A stretch of 64,000 nucleotides of DNA from NCBI GenBank assembly GCA_024752435.1, contig CP103029.1, forward strand, positions 372,001 to 436,000, written 5' to 3'. A program made the position numbers and the translations under genes. Source of the stretch: Allantophomopsis cytisporea. Its lineage: Eukaryota; Ascomycota; Leotiomycetes; Phacidiales; Phacidiaceae. Shown here in pieces: positions 35,335 to 47,667 of this stretch. Under the pieces are notes generated by a model. It did not search any database, had not been told where the DNA came from, and saw only the letters and a list, made by a program, of their open reading frames with translations. Every line of letters starts with the position of its first letter. Positions within the stretch are counted from its first letter, which is position 1.

Positions 35335-36508
35335 GAGTGAGAATGGATAACAATCAAATCCGCTTCGGCTCTTCTATTCGAAGAGAGACAGATAGATTTG
35401 ATAGATATGCAATCGGTGGTAGAAGATGAATGATCTGAAGAAGAGAGAGAGTGAGAGAGAGAGAGAGAGAAAGGTGTAATAGATAGGTGGGCTTTGTATG
35501 GAGGAGAAAGTAGGAAGTCGGAAGTGGGAAGTAAAGTCAAGGGCGAACAGGGTGCAGCTATGGATGTATTCGATAGGACAGTAGGTATTGTGGTAGTAGC
35601 GGTGGGAGTGGGAATGAAAAGGCGTCTGTGTACACAGATACAGTAGATGGACGGAGAGATAGATGATGATGATGGTGGATGATGGATGGTGGATCTAGAA
35701 GGATGTTTTACATACTTTTGCTTTGTTTGGGCTTTTTTCTTTTCTGTGGTGCACTATGGTGATGGTTGGTGATGGTTGCGGGAAATTCTGGGAAGATTAT
35801 TGGTGTCTGTCTTTCAGTCCTATATCTATCCGCGGTCGTCAATGTTCAAAGATGGTTTGTACGTAGGACGGACGGCGAAAGGTCTTCTTGATGGAAAACC
35901 TGGAAATCAATCATTCAATCATTTATTCATTCATTCATCAGTCAGTCAATGAAGGGATTGAGTGCAGTGTGAGTTGTCATTCAATGTCACCCTTTTTATA
36001 TGTGCGACTTACGCATATCCCGTTCTCTGTCTGCGTACAGATCTCTGCCCAAAACCCTGCAGAAATCATGTAAGTCAACGGATGGACATATTACAAGTAC
36101 TCCATAATTCCACACATCCAAATCAAAGCTACGAGATTATATCACTTGAAATGCTCCATTTCTATTTGGATTTATATTAATATTTACAAACATATTTATA
36201 TATCAATGTCATATCCCATCTCATCTATAAGATACACAGTCAAGACTCTCAGCAACCTCAACGTCATACATCCCACCTCACCTTACTCTTGTTCAAAAGT
36301 CATCGCCTCTACTCACCCAAGCTCCCTCCCTCTCGCCCTCTCTGTTCCCCCAAATCTCATCGGATACAAGGTTTCACATGGTCATAGCTCCCATTACAGC
36401 GTGCACAGCCACGCTTGGCATATGTACTAGACAGGGTAGTACCAACCAGTACCGAAGCTTGATTCGAGCCCAATTCTCCGTGACATGGGGGGGAGGAGAC
36501 GTCATGTA

Positions 36509-36533
36509 GAGTTGAGTTGAGTTGAGTTGAGTT
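36509..36533. repeat. (GAGTT)5 pentanucleotide repeat
   Basis: Five perfect GAGTT units followed by GACTCGACTTGACTT, which partly folds back on the repeat (AGTCAAGTCGAGTC on the other strand). Confidence 0.8.
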
Positions 36534-36865
36534 GACTCGACTTGACTTACCTACCATAATACATACGGCTCGACTTCGACTCAGCACAGAGAAAGGAAAA
36601 AAGAAGGTGACAAGGTAACGAGAGGAAAGGAAAGGTGAGGTGAAGCCTGTGTTTGTAGACGAGAAGAGAAAAGGAGAGAAGGGAGGATAAGTATTTGCTT
36701 TTGCTCGAGCCTTTCATCGTAGGTCAATATGTTCACGACCGACCAAGCATCCCACCTCGTCTTGGCTTGCCCTGATAATTCCGCATTGCATTGAAAAGCC
36801 AGTCATCATCGTCGCAGGCAGGTTGATGTGTCGCTCGCTTTCCTAGCCCCTTCAAAACCAAAGTC

Positions 36866-36896
<31 letters not shown>

Positions 36897-38817
36897 GCCA
36901 GTTCCAACTAACCACCGACCACCTGACCTGAACTCAGGCAGCAAGCCTCTACGCAACTTTACCGCCCACTCTTTATAGAAGTCAGCCGTGCCAGTCCACC
37001 CGAGGTCAGTGTGCCCGAGCCCCTGCGCAGCCAGTCAGGACTCCACGTTGCATGGGTGGAAAAAAAGTGAAAATTTACTCCATTCGCTAGTTTGGCGGGT
37101 TTGTGCGCACAAATGAATCAGGTCCCTGTCTGAGCTCAGCTGAGTTGATGTCCATGCTTCATGTTGCAGGCCCGTGAGTCCGCAAGTCAAGTCAAGTCAG
37201 AGAGCATGCTTTGAGACTTGAGGGACCTTTGAGTGTCTATCGATCAACGGCTGTGTCGTGCAAGGACAATGTTTCTGAGGATCTTTGGATGGAGTTGATG
37301 GTGACGAGGTTGGTGGGGTAGGGTATATGCCTAACGAATAGGAATTTTTAGAATTGATGGCTGAGAAATACAGAAGTAGAGTGAAATATAATATCGTGTT
37401 TGACATTTCGAAATCGATTTGGGGTAATTTTGGTAAGGATTCATGTTAATACCGTACCTACATCTCGATAATCACATAATATCAAAATATGTATAGAATC
37501 ATAGGATATCGTTTTATTAAAGCCAAGCCCCTTGCCTTACATCTTACGAATATCCAATGCATATATATATACAAAACCACGAATAACACAAATCTCAGCT
37601 TATCATCAATACCGCCAGAGTTCTATATAAGCCTCAACTCTACCGTCCACTATCCCATGGCACAACCTAAAGACAGATACCGCGAAAATCTACATTCTAA
37701 GTAAGATACGTTGCAAGTAGTGTTAGCAGCAAGACAGAAAGAAGTAAAGGAGTAGGGAAGGAAAAGAGGTGGTCTAGTTGAAAAAGTAGGATGACTGTAA
37801 TGACCAATGGCGAGAAGTAAAGGTCAATATGTGTATAGAATTTTGATATGCAGTAAATACAATTCATCATTCACAGAAGGTCATAGCAATGAGCATGAAG
37901 ACAGTGAGTGATATTGAGAGTTTGACTTTCAAAGCTACGCGCAAGCATTCATCTCATTGAGTCTAACATGTGCGGTTAGAGTAAAGGGCGGCACGATTTT
38001 ATAGAGTAAATGCCCATCTGGTCATCTCGACATCTCTTGGGAGGTTAATGTCACATGCTAACCATCTTGACACACCATGTCAACAGCTTCAACCTTGCGA
38101 GGCAAGTGGACTTTCATACTACAAGCACATACGTACGTTGTCAATAAAAGGAATTATAACATGCACCAGTCACAGTATCACATCGAGGCACCCAGAAATG
38201 AATTTTGCAATGTTTTTGTTCTGATCCTATCTAACAACCACCTCCATCCAGCCACCTAGCAAAAGCCACAGTAAAAAGTCCACCAACATGGACCTCTTCC
38301 CTTAAACGACCCAGCCCAGCAACAAACAGAAACAGCCTTCGCCATCTCAAGGGTTGGAAATTAAGAAGTTGCCAGTTTCAGGAGTCAATAAAAAAAAAGT
38401 GTGTGATGGTTTGGGTCAATCATTAACCTTGCCTTTTTCGCACATCCCTTCCAAAGCCTGGCGGCAAAATATTGAATAAGAAGCCCACAGAGAAGAGGGA
38501 GGGGGAAACTAGCAACAAAGTGTGGATACCGTGAGGTGAACTTTTCCTCAGAAAACAAAAAAGCGGTGGTGATTCTATGAGTACATGAAACATAAACAGA
38601 AAGTTGGGGGAGTAAAAAGGAAACAAATAACGTGTTCTCCAGGGCCACAGCAAAAGAGGAGGCCCAGAAAAAAAGGTCATAAACAAAGGGCGTCCGTGGT
38701 GTGCCAGTAACAAACTTTTCCCATCCTGACGTCCAAAGGTGTCAATACGTAAGACTGCGTTGAAATGAGGTCATTAAAAAGAGTATGAAAGGTGATCATC
38801 GATGAGGGCTAGCACAT

Positions 38818-41190
38818 TTAAGCCTTCTCCTCAGTCTTCTCAGCCTCCTTTGGCTCCTCAGCAGCTGGAGCCTCAGTGGCCTCATCACCCTTGTTGTTCT
38901 TGACGTACTCGTCGTAGACAGTAAGAGCCTCGTCAACCTTGGATCTCAAAGCAGAATCATCCTCGATGCTATAAAGTGTCAGTTTTGTTTTCCTGAAGAC
39001 AAATCAATTCAGAAGTACTTACAGGTTGATGAGCTCAGCGTTGTCCATCTCCAAGAGCATACCAGTGATCTTACCAGCAAGCTCAGGCTGGAGAACCTGG
39101 ATCTTTGGGAACAAGGCCTCTCCGAGGACTTGCTTCTGCTGTGGAGGTGGGACGTTGACGAGCTGTGCCTGGATACCAGACTCTGGTTGACCTGGAATGC
39201 GGCCTTGTGGTGGGAAACCACCAACTTGGCCTGGACGACCACCCATAGCACCTCTTGGAATGGCACCGCCCTGTCTAGCACCCTGTGGGAAACCTGGAAT
39301 GGCCTGGCCAGCCATGTTTGGTGGCAAGCCCTGAACTGGGCGTCCACCTGGGCCACCACGACCGGCACCCATGGCGGCCGCCTGAGCCTGCTGCATAGCA
39401 GCAAGGTACTGTGGGTTTTGTGGACCACCGTATGGAGCTCCAGGTGGGAATTGACCTGGAATACCGTACATGTTTGGTGGCAACTGCTGTGGGCTTGGGC
39501 CTCCACGGCCACCCTGTTGTGGTGGGAAAGCACCTGGGAACTGACCTGGACGTCCACCCTGGGCTGGCATACCCATACCTGGCTGACCTGGGAATGGGAT
39601 AGCACCACGACCACCAGCTGGTGGCATGAAACCTGGCTGTTGACCTGGACCGTAGAACATTGGTGCCTGCATGAACTGTTGTGGCATACCAGCAGCGGCA
39701 GCAGCTTGCTGCATGCGGATCTGGTTACGGGCCTGGATGCTAGCCTCCAACTGGCTCTTGCGAACATCCTTGCGCTGAGCAAGAGCAACGTACAATGGTT
39801 TGCCGTTGACCATGCGCTGGTTCATCTCGGCAACAGCCTTGGTGGCCTCATCTGGGTTGTTGAAGCAAACGAAACCGAAGCCCTTGGACTTTCCGAGAAC
39901 GCGCTTCTCGCTCTTGGTGGCCTTCTTCTCGGCGGTCTCCTCCTCCTTGGTCTCCTTGGCCTCCTCGGTCTCCTCAGTGGCCTCTTCGCCCTCCTTCTTG
40001 TTCTCCTTGTCGTCCTTCTCCTTCTTCTCCTCAGCCTCGGCGGTCTCAGCAGCGGTATCACGCATGACCTTGGCGGAGGTGATAGCACCGTATGGAGCAA
40101 AGAGCTCACGGAGCTTCTCATCGTCAACGTCATCCTCGAGGTTCTTCACGTAGAGGTTAACACCCTGGTACTTGGAAGCCTTCTCAATGCGAGCAGCCTC
40201 GTAGGACTTGCGGAGCTCCTCCTCACGCTCATGCTTCTTCTGAGCACGGCCAACGTAAAGATCCTGACCCTTGAAGTCCTTACCGTTGAGCTCATCAACA
40301 GCGGTAGCGGCGTGCTCGTGGTTGACAAAGTTAACGAAACCGAAACCACGGCTCTTACCAGTCTCCTGCTCACGGGCAAGGGAGGCAGAGGTGACCTCAC
40401 CGTACTTCTCGAAAAGCTCACGGAACTCATCGTCGGTAGCCTCAACTGGGATGTTCTTGACGTAGATGTTGGTGAAGTTGGCCTTCATCTCCTCGAACTT
40501 GCTTTGGCGATCCTTCTTTGGGATGTGGTGTCCAACGAAAACCTTCTTCTCGTTCAACAACATACCGTTGACGTGCTTGATAGCCTGGCTGGCAGCCTCA
40601 TCAGTCTCGTAGTGAACGAAACCGTAACCCTTGGAGTTTCCGGACTCATCCTGAGCGACCTTGCAGGAAAGGATGTTACCGAAAGCGGCGAAAGTGTCGT
40701 GAAGAGCCTTGTTGTCAATGGCGACATCCAAGTTCTTGATGAAAACGTTGCCCTGGCCAGTCTTTCTGAGCGCTGGATCACGCTGGGACCACATAATACG
40801 GCATGGGCGGCCCTTGATGAGAGTGTAGTTCAACTCCTCCAAAGCCTTCTCACCATCAATGGTGGTGTTGTAGTTGACATAGGCGTAACCAAGGGAACGA
40901 CGGGTGACGGCGTCACGGCAGACACGGATGGAAGCAACCTGTCCAATCTGGGAGAAGAGCTCGAAGAGCATAGCCTCAGTGACCGATGGGTCAAGCTCAC
41001 CTACGTAGAGGGAGGCGGAGGCCTGTGGGTGTGGAGCAGCGGAAGTTGGGGTTGGCTCGGCATTGGACTCATCACCAGCAGCAGCGCTGGTATCAATAGC
41101 TGGGGAGCCATTGGCCTCGCCGTTGAGGGAGGCGTTGTTAAGGTCGGAGGCGAGCTGGTCAACAGCCTGGTTGGCGGTAGTAGCAGACAT
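38818..41190 (-). CDS. PAB1: Polyadenylate-binding protein Pab1
   Basis: Binds poly(A) tails, supports translation initiation through eIF4G and controls deadenylation. Exon 1 is 39023-41190 and exon 2 is 38818-38968, with a 54-nt intron (GTAAGT...TATAG) inside the MLLE domain; total 772 residues. Four RRMs are clear: RRM1 from residue 61 ([18 protein letters not shown]), RRM2 ([17 protein letters not shown]), RRM3 ([16 protein letters not shown]) and RRM4 ([17 protein letters not shown]). RRM4 carries a loop of about 50 residues rich in Glu and Lys between KVMRDTAAE and [11 protein letters not shown] Pro/Gln/Gly/Met-rich linker precedes the MLLE domain ([28 protein letters not shown], then [20 protein letters not shown]). 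The start is the ATG at 41190 ([10 protein letters not shown]); a 5' UTR intron lies just upstream. Confidence 0.97.
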
Positions 41191-41205
41191 CTTGATGACT
41201 ATGAA

Positions 41206-41339
41206 CTGCAACAGATCTTGTCAGTACATATACTTTTGGTATCTCATGCATGATACAATGACATCTGAAGTGATAATGCAAACGGCGGAAAGTCGAGCAC
41301 TCTTTTTCAAACAGATGCGCCGCGGTATGAAGTGCTCAC
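41206..41339 (-). other. PAB1: Probable 5' UTR intron of PAB1 (134 nt)
   Basis: Donor GTGAGC at 41339-41334 and acceptor TTGCAG at 41206-41211, with the branch-like TACTGAC 15 nt before the acceptor. It ends 15 nt upstream of the PAB1 ATG. The intron is long for this window, and leader introns are common in highly expressed fungal genes. Confidence 0.65.
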
Positions 41340-41899
41340 CTAGTATATCTAAGAAATCACTAAAGGGTATTTGTATGGTAAGTCGAAGGATTGCTCTTGG
41401 GGCTTTCGAATCGACTGTAGGTGAGAGAGGTAGATCGATATGCTTTCGCGCAAAAAGGTAGATGGTTGAAAGTGGGTAGATGAGGGTTTGTGCGGTCGAA
41501 AGAGACGATCGCGAAACTTGTGATGGGGTTTTTCTGGATTTTCAAGTTTTTTTGGATTTTGTTTTCGAGATGTTTTCTGAAAGAAAGAGGGCAAGAAAGG
41601 ACGAAGAAAGTACGAAAAGTTCGTACTCGGTCCACTTGTAGATGTTTTGGGGTATTTGAGGTAAGGTTGTGGGATGGTGGAGAGAAAGAGATTCAAAAGA
41701 GCAAAAGATGAAGGTCAGCCAAAATGCCAAAATGCGCGATCGTGCTTGCTCAAAGCGAATTTTCTGTGTGAAGGCAGCACTAAACCCTAATGGGAATTCG
41801 ATCTTTGGGATTGGTGGCATCGGCGTCTCGGGTTATCTAAGGTTCTTCCGGAGGCCTTCACATTGCGGCCGCACAGTGTCTTTGGTGGGAGAGGCACGT

Positions 41900-41938
41900 G
41901 TCAGAGGCAGTCAGAGGCAGTCAGAGGCAGTCAGAGGG
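41900..41938. repeat. GTCAGAGGCA tandem repeat
   Basis: Three perfect ten-base units and a partial fourth, in the PAB1-HUL5 promoter region. Confidence 0.85.
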
Positions 41939-42397
41939 TGAGATTTGGTGGTGAACGACGTATGTACGTAAGTAGTACGCAGTAAGTACCTGTAGGTGCC
42001 TACGTCCAACTGAGCCATGTTGCCTTATTATTAAGGCATAAGGTGGGAAGCCGCCCGATAGCTGTAAAGTAGGTAGTACATAGGTAGGTAGGGCGGATAG
42101 AGCAGCTTGACGGAATTAGAATAAATATCATATATCATTGTCACTCTACTCATTATTCACCATATATTCCACAATTGTCGTCCATCTCCGCCACTCTTAA
42201 TTCACTTGGACTCTCTTTGACATATCTTCCTATAAATCCTTCCATTCTGTCTCGCTCTTCTACGCCTCCTAGACCGCATTATAAATCGAAAGGTGCTTCC
42301 GAACTTCGCCTTGAGTCTGGATGCTTCCAGCGGCATGATACATCCACCATAAACCGAGAAAGCGATCGGAAGGTGTCGATACCAAACCTACTTCACT

Positions 42398-45300
42398 ATG
42401 TTTCAAACTTTCAGCGGCAATAGTCGTCGTGCAAGACAAGTCAACTTATCTGGTCAAAATACCAATCCCTTTGCTGCAAGTTCATGGGCACCGAACGCCT
42501 CCGGTACAAAGAAAACGGTACAGAATGCGCAAGCCGAACGACAGCAACGACAGCAGGAGAGAGAAAGGCTGAATGCAGCCAAGAAGATACAAAGAGTTTG
42601 GAGGGGTCACAGAGTACGCAACATAGTCGCCGATCAACAACGGCGGAATTGGGATGAGACGGAGGGGTCCCTGGAGAAAGATGCGTCACAAGTGAAAACT
42701 TTATTGCCGGTGGAGCTGAATTTGCTATTGGCTTTCTTCAGCAGTCGTCATTCAGAAGACATACAAAGATTGTCTGTGTTTTCTGCCAGAATCCTCGATG
42801 GCGACAACAGAAGGCTCTTGGCTAGAGAGGAAATACGATCTAAGCTATTTCGTCTTCTTGGGATTACTTTGGACGCGGTGCAGACGTGAGTTACTCTTTC
42901 TTCCACACTACTAAATGTAGTTGATAAGGATGTTGTAGCTGACCAAATTATAGAGTCCCCGATAATTACGTCGAAGTCTTACTAAAGTTACTTGTTGTAT
43001 CTATTGATGCATGCTCAACTTCATTGTCGAACATCTCACAAAAATACTACCGAACACTATCTAATGTCGTGGCATCCGGATCGAAGAAAGCACCTCAATC
43101 AGTCATTTTAGATGCGATCGTTCGCCCACTGGTACACAATGTAGATATTGAAGAGGATTGTAAGTATACCAATCCACTTTTCAGGACATGAATACTGACC
43201 TTTAAGTAGCAGTGTATATGAACTTTGCTTTCGAGTTTCTTACTACACCAAATGTTCTCGAGCTCATAGGAGGTTCACAAAGTCTATCACGCAAGCTGGA
43301 CTTCAAGAAACTCTGCAGTTTCTTATCAGTGGCGTTAATGACGTCTCCTTTGAGCACGTTACTACCAGATTCTCGGCTCTGGCTCCTGGCTCATATCATA
43401 AGACTGCATCGGGACCAGAAGGAAGACCTTCAAGAGCAAGGGTACTTGCGTGTATCATCGTTATTGGTATCGAGTCTAGCGTCAGAGATTGTCAACCGAA
43501 TCAACCCTCAATCCTCAGAATCAGCGGATGACGATGATGAAATTATGAGTGATGGCCCTCCACCATTACCACCATATGTTCACGAGGAACTCACCTCACT
43601 TGTAAACAAAGAAAGTATAACAAATCTACTATCTGCATTTGTTGCCGCAAGCGATATAGGCAGGGGTTCAAATTCAGACAATCAAGACGCTACTTTGATC
43701 GCAAGTTATGCCTTGACCTTGTTGCGAATATTCCCTAAGCAAGGCGATGAAATCAGAATGTGGCTCTACTTGGGCTCTATGAAAGTCGCAGGATCGCAAA
43801 ATGAGGTTCCTGCTATCAAGGTTTTCTGGCAGGCTCTGCGTTCAACATATACCTTCTCTTCCATATCAAGTGATCCTGGTGCAGCATTGACACTGCTCCG
43901 GCGCAACAGAAGTAAGGATACTGCCCAGATAATGCAGTCAAGGAGCCAGGACTGGCAGACGATATTACTGTTCCTTGAACTTTACACCTTCGTCTTGAGG
44001 TTCACAGATGACGAAGAGTTCCTCGGTACCGGGCGTGACGACTTCTCAGCTAGTGCCAAGCCATTATCTAGGATCAGCGAGAGTGCCCTTCCGCTAGAAG
44101 ACGTCAAGCTTCTTTCGTTGTTCTTGAAGAATCTTGCGTTCACCATGTATTACAATGCTGCTGATCTATCAGATAACAATAGTGCCAGTCAAGCTAACTT
44201 GACAGGGTACTTCGGCATGAGTTCAGCGTCAAGTGCATCACAAGTTGCTTCCGCGAACACATCGTCTGAAAGACAGGGTTCAGAGACTGGAGACGAATTT
44301 ATTGGGGTTCCGGGACTGACGATGACATATGTTCGTGGCATCGTGCTGTCCGTCATGCGAATGTTGTATGAGAGAGACTCCAGACGACGCTTCCTACCAA
44401 AAGACCACTGGCTGATGACGTCTCGGTTCGACATGGGTGGGTTCATTCCAGCTGTTGTAATGGAAGAGGAGAGACAGCTGCAAATCAGTGCTGGGGAGGC
44501 AGATGAAGATGACGAGGATGAAGAAGAGGTAAACTATGATACTGGTATCATTGGCATGCACCGAGGACGCCAGCACGCTCATCTTGAAAATTTGCGGAGG
44601 CGTCAACATAGGGCTGCTCGAAAGAAGGTACTTGCAGCTGTTGGCCCTCGCCTAGAGATATTGCAAAATATGCCGTTTGTGATTCCCTTTGAAACTCGGG
44701 TTCAGATCTTCCGTCATTTTATCCATCTGGATCAAAGCCGCCGTAGAGGCGGTCATACTGATCCAGATAATTGGCGAATGTCCGTCATGGCGTCGGGCCC
44801 TCTGCAAGGACCTGCTCATGGCTTTGCCGGTCGTGAGATGTTAGCAAGACATCATGGCAAGATCAGCCGCGAACGTCTATTTGATGACGCCCTTGAGAAT
44901 TTCTACGAACTTGGCGATGGTCTCAAAGAACCTATCCAGATTACATTTGTCGACAAGTTCAATACGGCAGAAGCTGGTATTGACGGTGGTGGAGTGACCA
45001 AAGAATTCCTGACGAGTGTCACCAATGAGGTTTTCCACGATCGTGGCAGTGATGCATTGTTCATCTCGAATGATCAGAATCTGTTATACCCGAATCCCTC
45101 AATATTAGATGCGGAAAGAGACTTCCTACGTGAAGCTCATGTACCCGAAGGATCCTCGGAATGGAACGAAGCAATACGCGATCTTCTTCAAAGATATGAA
45201 TTTCTCGGGCGTATAGTCGGAAAATGTCTCTACGAAGGAATTCTGATTGACATCAACTTTGCTCCTTTCTTCCTTCTCAAGTGGGCTGCCACAGGTGATT

Positions 45301-46028
45301 CAGAAAGAACGTACAAAGCGAACATCAACGACCTTCGCGACCTTGATGAAACGCTCTATCAAGGTCTTTTGAAACTCAAAAATTACCCTGGCGATGTCGA
45401 AGATTTCTCATTGGACTTCACTATTTCCGATGAAGTTTCCGAAGGCAAAACTATCACTCGCTCCCTTGATGGGGAGGACGGCTCCCGTACAGTTACGAAC
45501 GAACTTCGTCCACTATACATCTATTATGTAGCTAGACACAGACTTCTCATCCAGCCATTCCAACAAACTCAAGCTTTCCTGCGCGGCTTGAATGCAATCA
45601 TCAAGCCAACCTGGCTCTCAATGTTCAATCAATCCGAGCTCCAGCGTCTTATTGGTGGTGACTCCTCCTCCATCAATGTCGCCGACCTACGCGCAAACAC
45701 CATCTACGGTGGTGTTTATGTGATTGGCGATGATGGCCTCGAACATCCCTCCGTACAGCACTTCTGGTCCGTCATGGAAGAACTCAACGACGAGGATAGG
45801 AGAAAGGTCCTGAAGTATGTGACAAGCACACCTAGGGCTCCGTTGCTGGGATTTGAAGCCCTGCAGCCTAGATTCAGCATCAGAGATGGTGGTGGTGATG
45901 AGACTAGGTTACCGAGTACGAGTACCTGTGTCAATCTATTGAAGTTGCCTAGATACAGCACGAAGGCACTGTGTAAGGAGAAATTGCTTTACGCTGTTAA
46001 TGCGGGGGCTGGATTTGATCTGAGTTAA
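42398..46028 (+). CDS. HUL5: HECT-type E3 ubiquitin ligase Hul5 (UBE3C-like)
   Basis: A ubiquitin chain-elongating ligase that works with the proteasome and in quality control of misfolded cytosolic proteins. Exons are 42398-42885, 42954-43159 and 43210-46028 (introns 68 and 50 nt), giving 1,170 residues. The N-terminus has MFQTFSGNSRRARQVNLSG and an IQ-like motif AAKKIQRVWRGHRVR (about 61-75), both typical of the Hul5/UBE3C group. The C-terminal HECT domain covers roughly the last 380 residues: GIDGGGVTKEFLTSV, FLGRIVGKCLYEGILIDI, FNQSELQRLIGG, and the catalytic Cys1138 in TSTCVNLLKLP. The second intron has tandem acceptors TAGCAG (43207-43212); the first gives SVYMN and the second LYMN. BLM10, another proteasome-associated factor, is at the left end of the window, but they are far apart. 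Confidence 0.95.
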
Positions 46029-46413
46029 GGACTCAGCCTTGAAGATTGGGGGACGGGATTGGGTGAAAGTTGCTATTTATGAGGTGCATAGCGAGCATTT
46101 TTAGATGAGATTCAATGATGATATGATTCGAATGATTCGTACTGGCAAACACATGGTTCGTGCGGTGATATGATTTAATGCACTGTTGGTCATTATTTGG
46201 TCGATCGAGTGTTTCGTGAGATATGGTTTAACGACTAGAGAAGGCATCAACGACTGAGAGATAGTCCACAACTAAGATGACACCCAACAAGTCAGAAGAA
46301 CTTAGAACGTAAGAATATTGGTATTTTTCAATTGAATCAAAAGAAAACGAAGAAAGAAAAAGGCGTCAATGACTATGTCTAGAGGATTTCACGAGCTTAG
46401 TCCTCATCCTCCG
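46029..46413. other. Short convergent spacer
   Basis: 385 bp between the HUL5 stop and the stop of the HNH-type gene; 3' UTR sequence with nothing distinctive. Confidence 0.6.
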
Positions 46414-47667
46414 TCACCTCGCTTTCTTTGTCGACATCTCAAAAGTAGTCTGAACATAAAAAGCCTCTGGGAGATAAATATTCGAGACTCTTCTGCTCAA
46501 TTTCATGAGCATTGACTTTCGAAGATATGGTCCGGGAGTTGCCCATATATGGCCTTTTGACTTTACTTTATTGACCCAATCCAGCTGTCCGTCTTTCTGA
46601 CATTTAAGATAGGTAATCACGAATCTCAGATAAAGGAAGCTTCGTGCAGGTCGATTTTCAGAAAGAAACACAAGCTCCTTCCCGTCGATTTCCTTTAGAC
46701 CTGTCAATGATTTATACTTCAACTAGAAAAGATTTGAGCTTACCTTTCACTTTCTCCTATTAGAGTACTCCTGTTTGAGAAGATCGTTCTCCAAGGTTAC
46801 AAATATCTTCCAGGTGACTTCTCCGCCATTAATATCAGGTACTATGACCAGATTGCCAGCATCGAGACCTTCTTCGATGCCCTTATGGAGGGTCAATCCT
46901 ATCTCATTATTAGCAGTCTATCATAACATAAAAGTGGCCGCCATACCATTCTGAGGGTCTGAGGCTATCTCCACTCTATAGCCAAAAAGATGGCTAATCT
47001 CGTCACCACAGAGAGATTTCGGCACAATATGAGCGGCCTTAATATCCTGCTTTCGTATCCAGCCAAGAACGTGACAGTAGCTTTTCTCATCATCTCGCAT
47101 TCCAGCATTGTAGTAGTAACGTACTGCCGCATTAAACCCTTCCTGGTTGGACTTCTTTCGTTTTGGCTGCTTACTGGAAGCAGACATGGTCTTCTGGACT
47201 ATCAAGGAGGCGTAAGCATTTGCGACAGATTCGTACTTCGGTCTCATATCCTCTAGATCCTCAAGAAGCATATTCTTTTGGCTCTTGATATGCACCAGCT
47301 CCCTCTCCTCCTCTAGAGAATCTAAAGACTCTATCGCATGCTTGTAAATGTCTTGTGCCATGCCTTTTTCGAGGGCTTTGCGGTATAGTTCTCTAGACCT
47401 GGATTTGTATTCAATGGCTGCCGCAAGGCTATCTGTCTTCGATGATATGAAGTCTTGGACCGAGGACTTGGCATTCAACTGTGAGGGCTTGCTGTTGCTT
47501 TCCGCCTTAATCTTACACAGGCGACTAAGCTCTTCCTCCTCGTCAGGCGTGAAATTTAGAGAAGATGTTGGAAGCGGGATAATAGGATCGGGCATCGCGA
47601 AAGCTGAACTGGATTCTGCGGAGCCTTCGATAGGATCCATTTGCGTGTCTTTCCGTGAGAAACTCAC
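46414..47667 (-). CDS. HNH-nuclease-family protein, frame interrupted (possible pseudogene)
   Basis: A fungal protein with an HNH-type domain of unknown role; the family is common and variable in filamentous ascomycetes. Exon 1 is 46947-47667 and exon 2 starts at 46898 after a 48-nt intron (GTATGG...GAGATAG). Residues 1-180 are mostly charged helices. The HNH core is kept: KAAHIVPKSL (His213), DPQNG (Asn240) and LTLHKGIEEGLDAG. The continuation reads WKIFVTLENDLLKQEYSNRRK and then meets TGA at 46747-46749 (290 residues). A family-like C-terminal part (IDGKELVFLSENRPARSFLYL, IWATPGPYLRKSML) follows at 46414-46722 in the same frame, after a further TAG. An intron can remove both stops only with the weak donor GTAACC (46723-46800) and the loss of VTLEND-type residues. 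So it is either mis-modelled here or recently disabled. It lies next to AT-rich DNA and a tRNA. Confidence 0.65.

Larger units (their letters stand above)
34250..38817. other. Largest intergenic region (4.6 kb), low-complexity tracts, no gene supported
   Basis: Lies between the VCX1 5' end and the PAB1 3' end. Nearest VCX1 the plus strand is purine-rich with several microsatellites: (TTC)n at 34862-34888, (TAGG)n near 35160, an eight-base repeat at 35287-35334, (GA)n near 35450-35470 and 36867-36890, and (GAGTT)5 at 36509-36533. Open frames such as a 215-codon Ser/Thr/Pro-rich one at 34893-35540 (-) are products of that bias. The PAB1 side is AT-rich. I see no RNA gene. Confidence 0.55.
41191..42397. 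promoter_or_regulatory. Divergent promoter region between PAB1 and HUL5
   Basis: 1.2 kb holding the PAB1 leader (with an intron at 41206-41339), a telobox AAACCCTAA at 41782-41790, a ten-base repeat at 41900-41938, and GTAGGTAG-type tracts near 42070. Teloboxes occur in promoters of translation genes in several eukaryotes, so this one fits PAB1; function is inferred. Confidence 0.6.

Noticed and set aside
34893..35540. 215-codon minus-strand frame
   Set aside because: Low-complexity Ser/Thr/Leu/Pro translation of the purine-rich repeat tract upstream of VCX1.
39130..41253. 707-codon open frame on the plus strand
   Set aside because: It lies exactly opposite PAB1. The strong third-position bias of PAB1 removes stops from the antisense frame; the translation is a Trp/Leu/Val-rich mirror with no family features.
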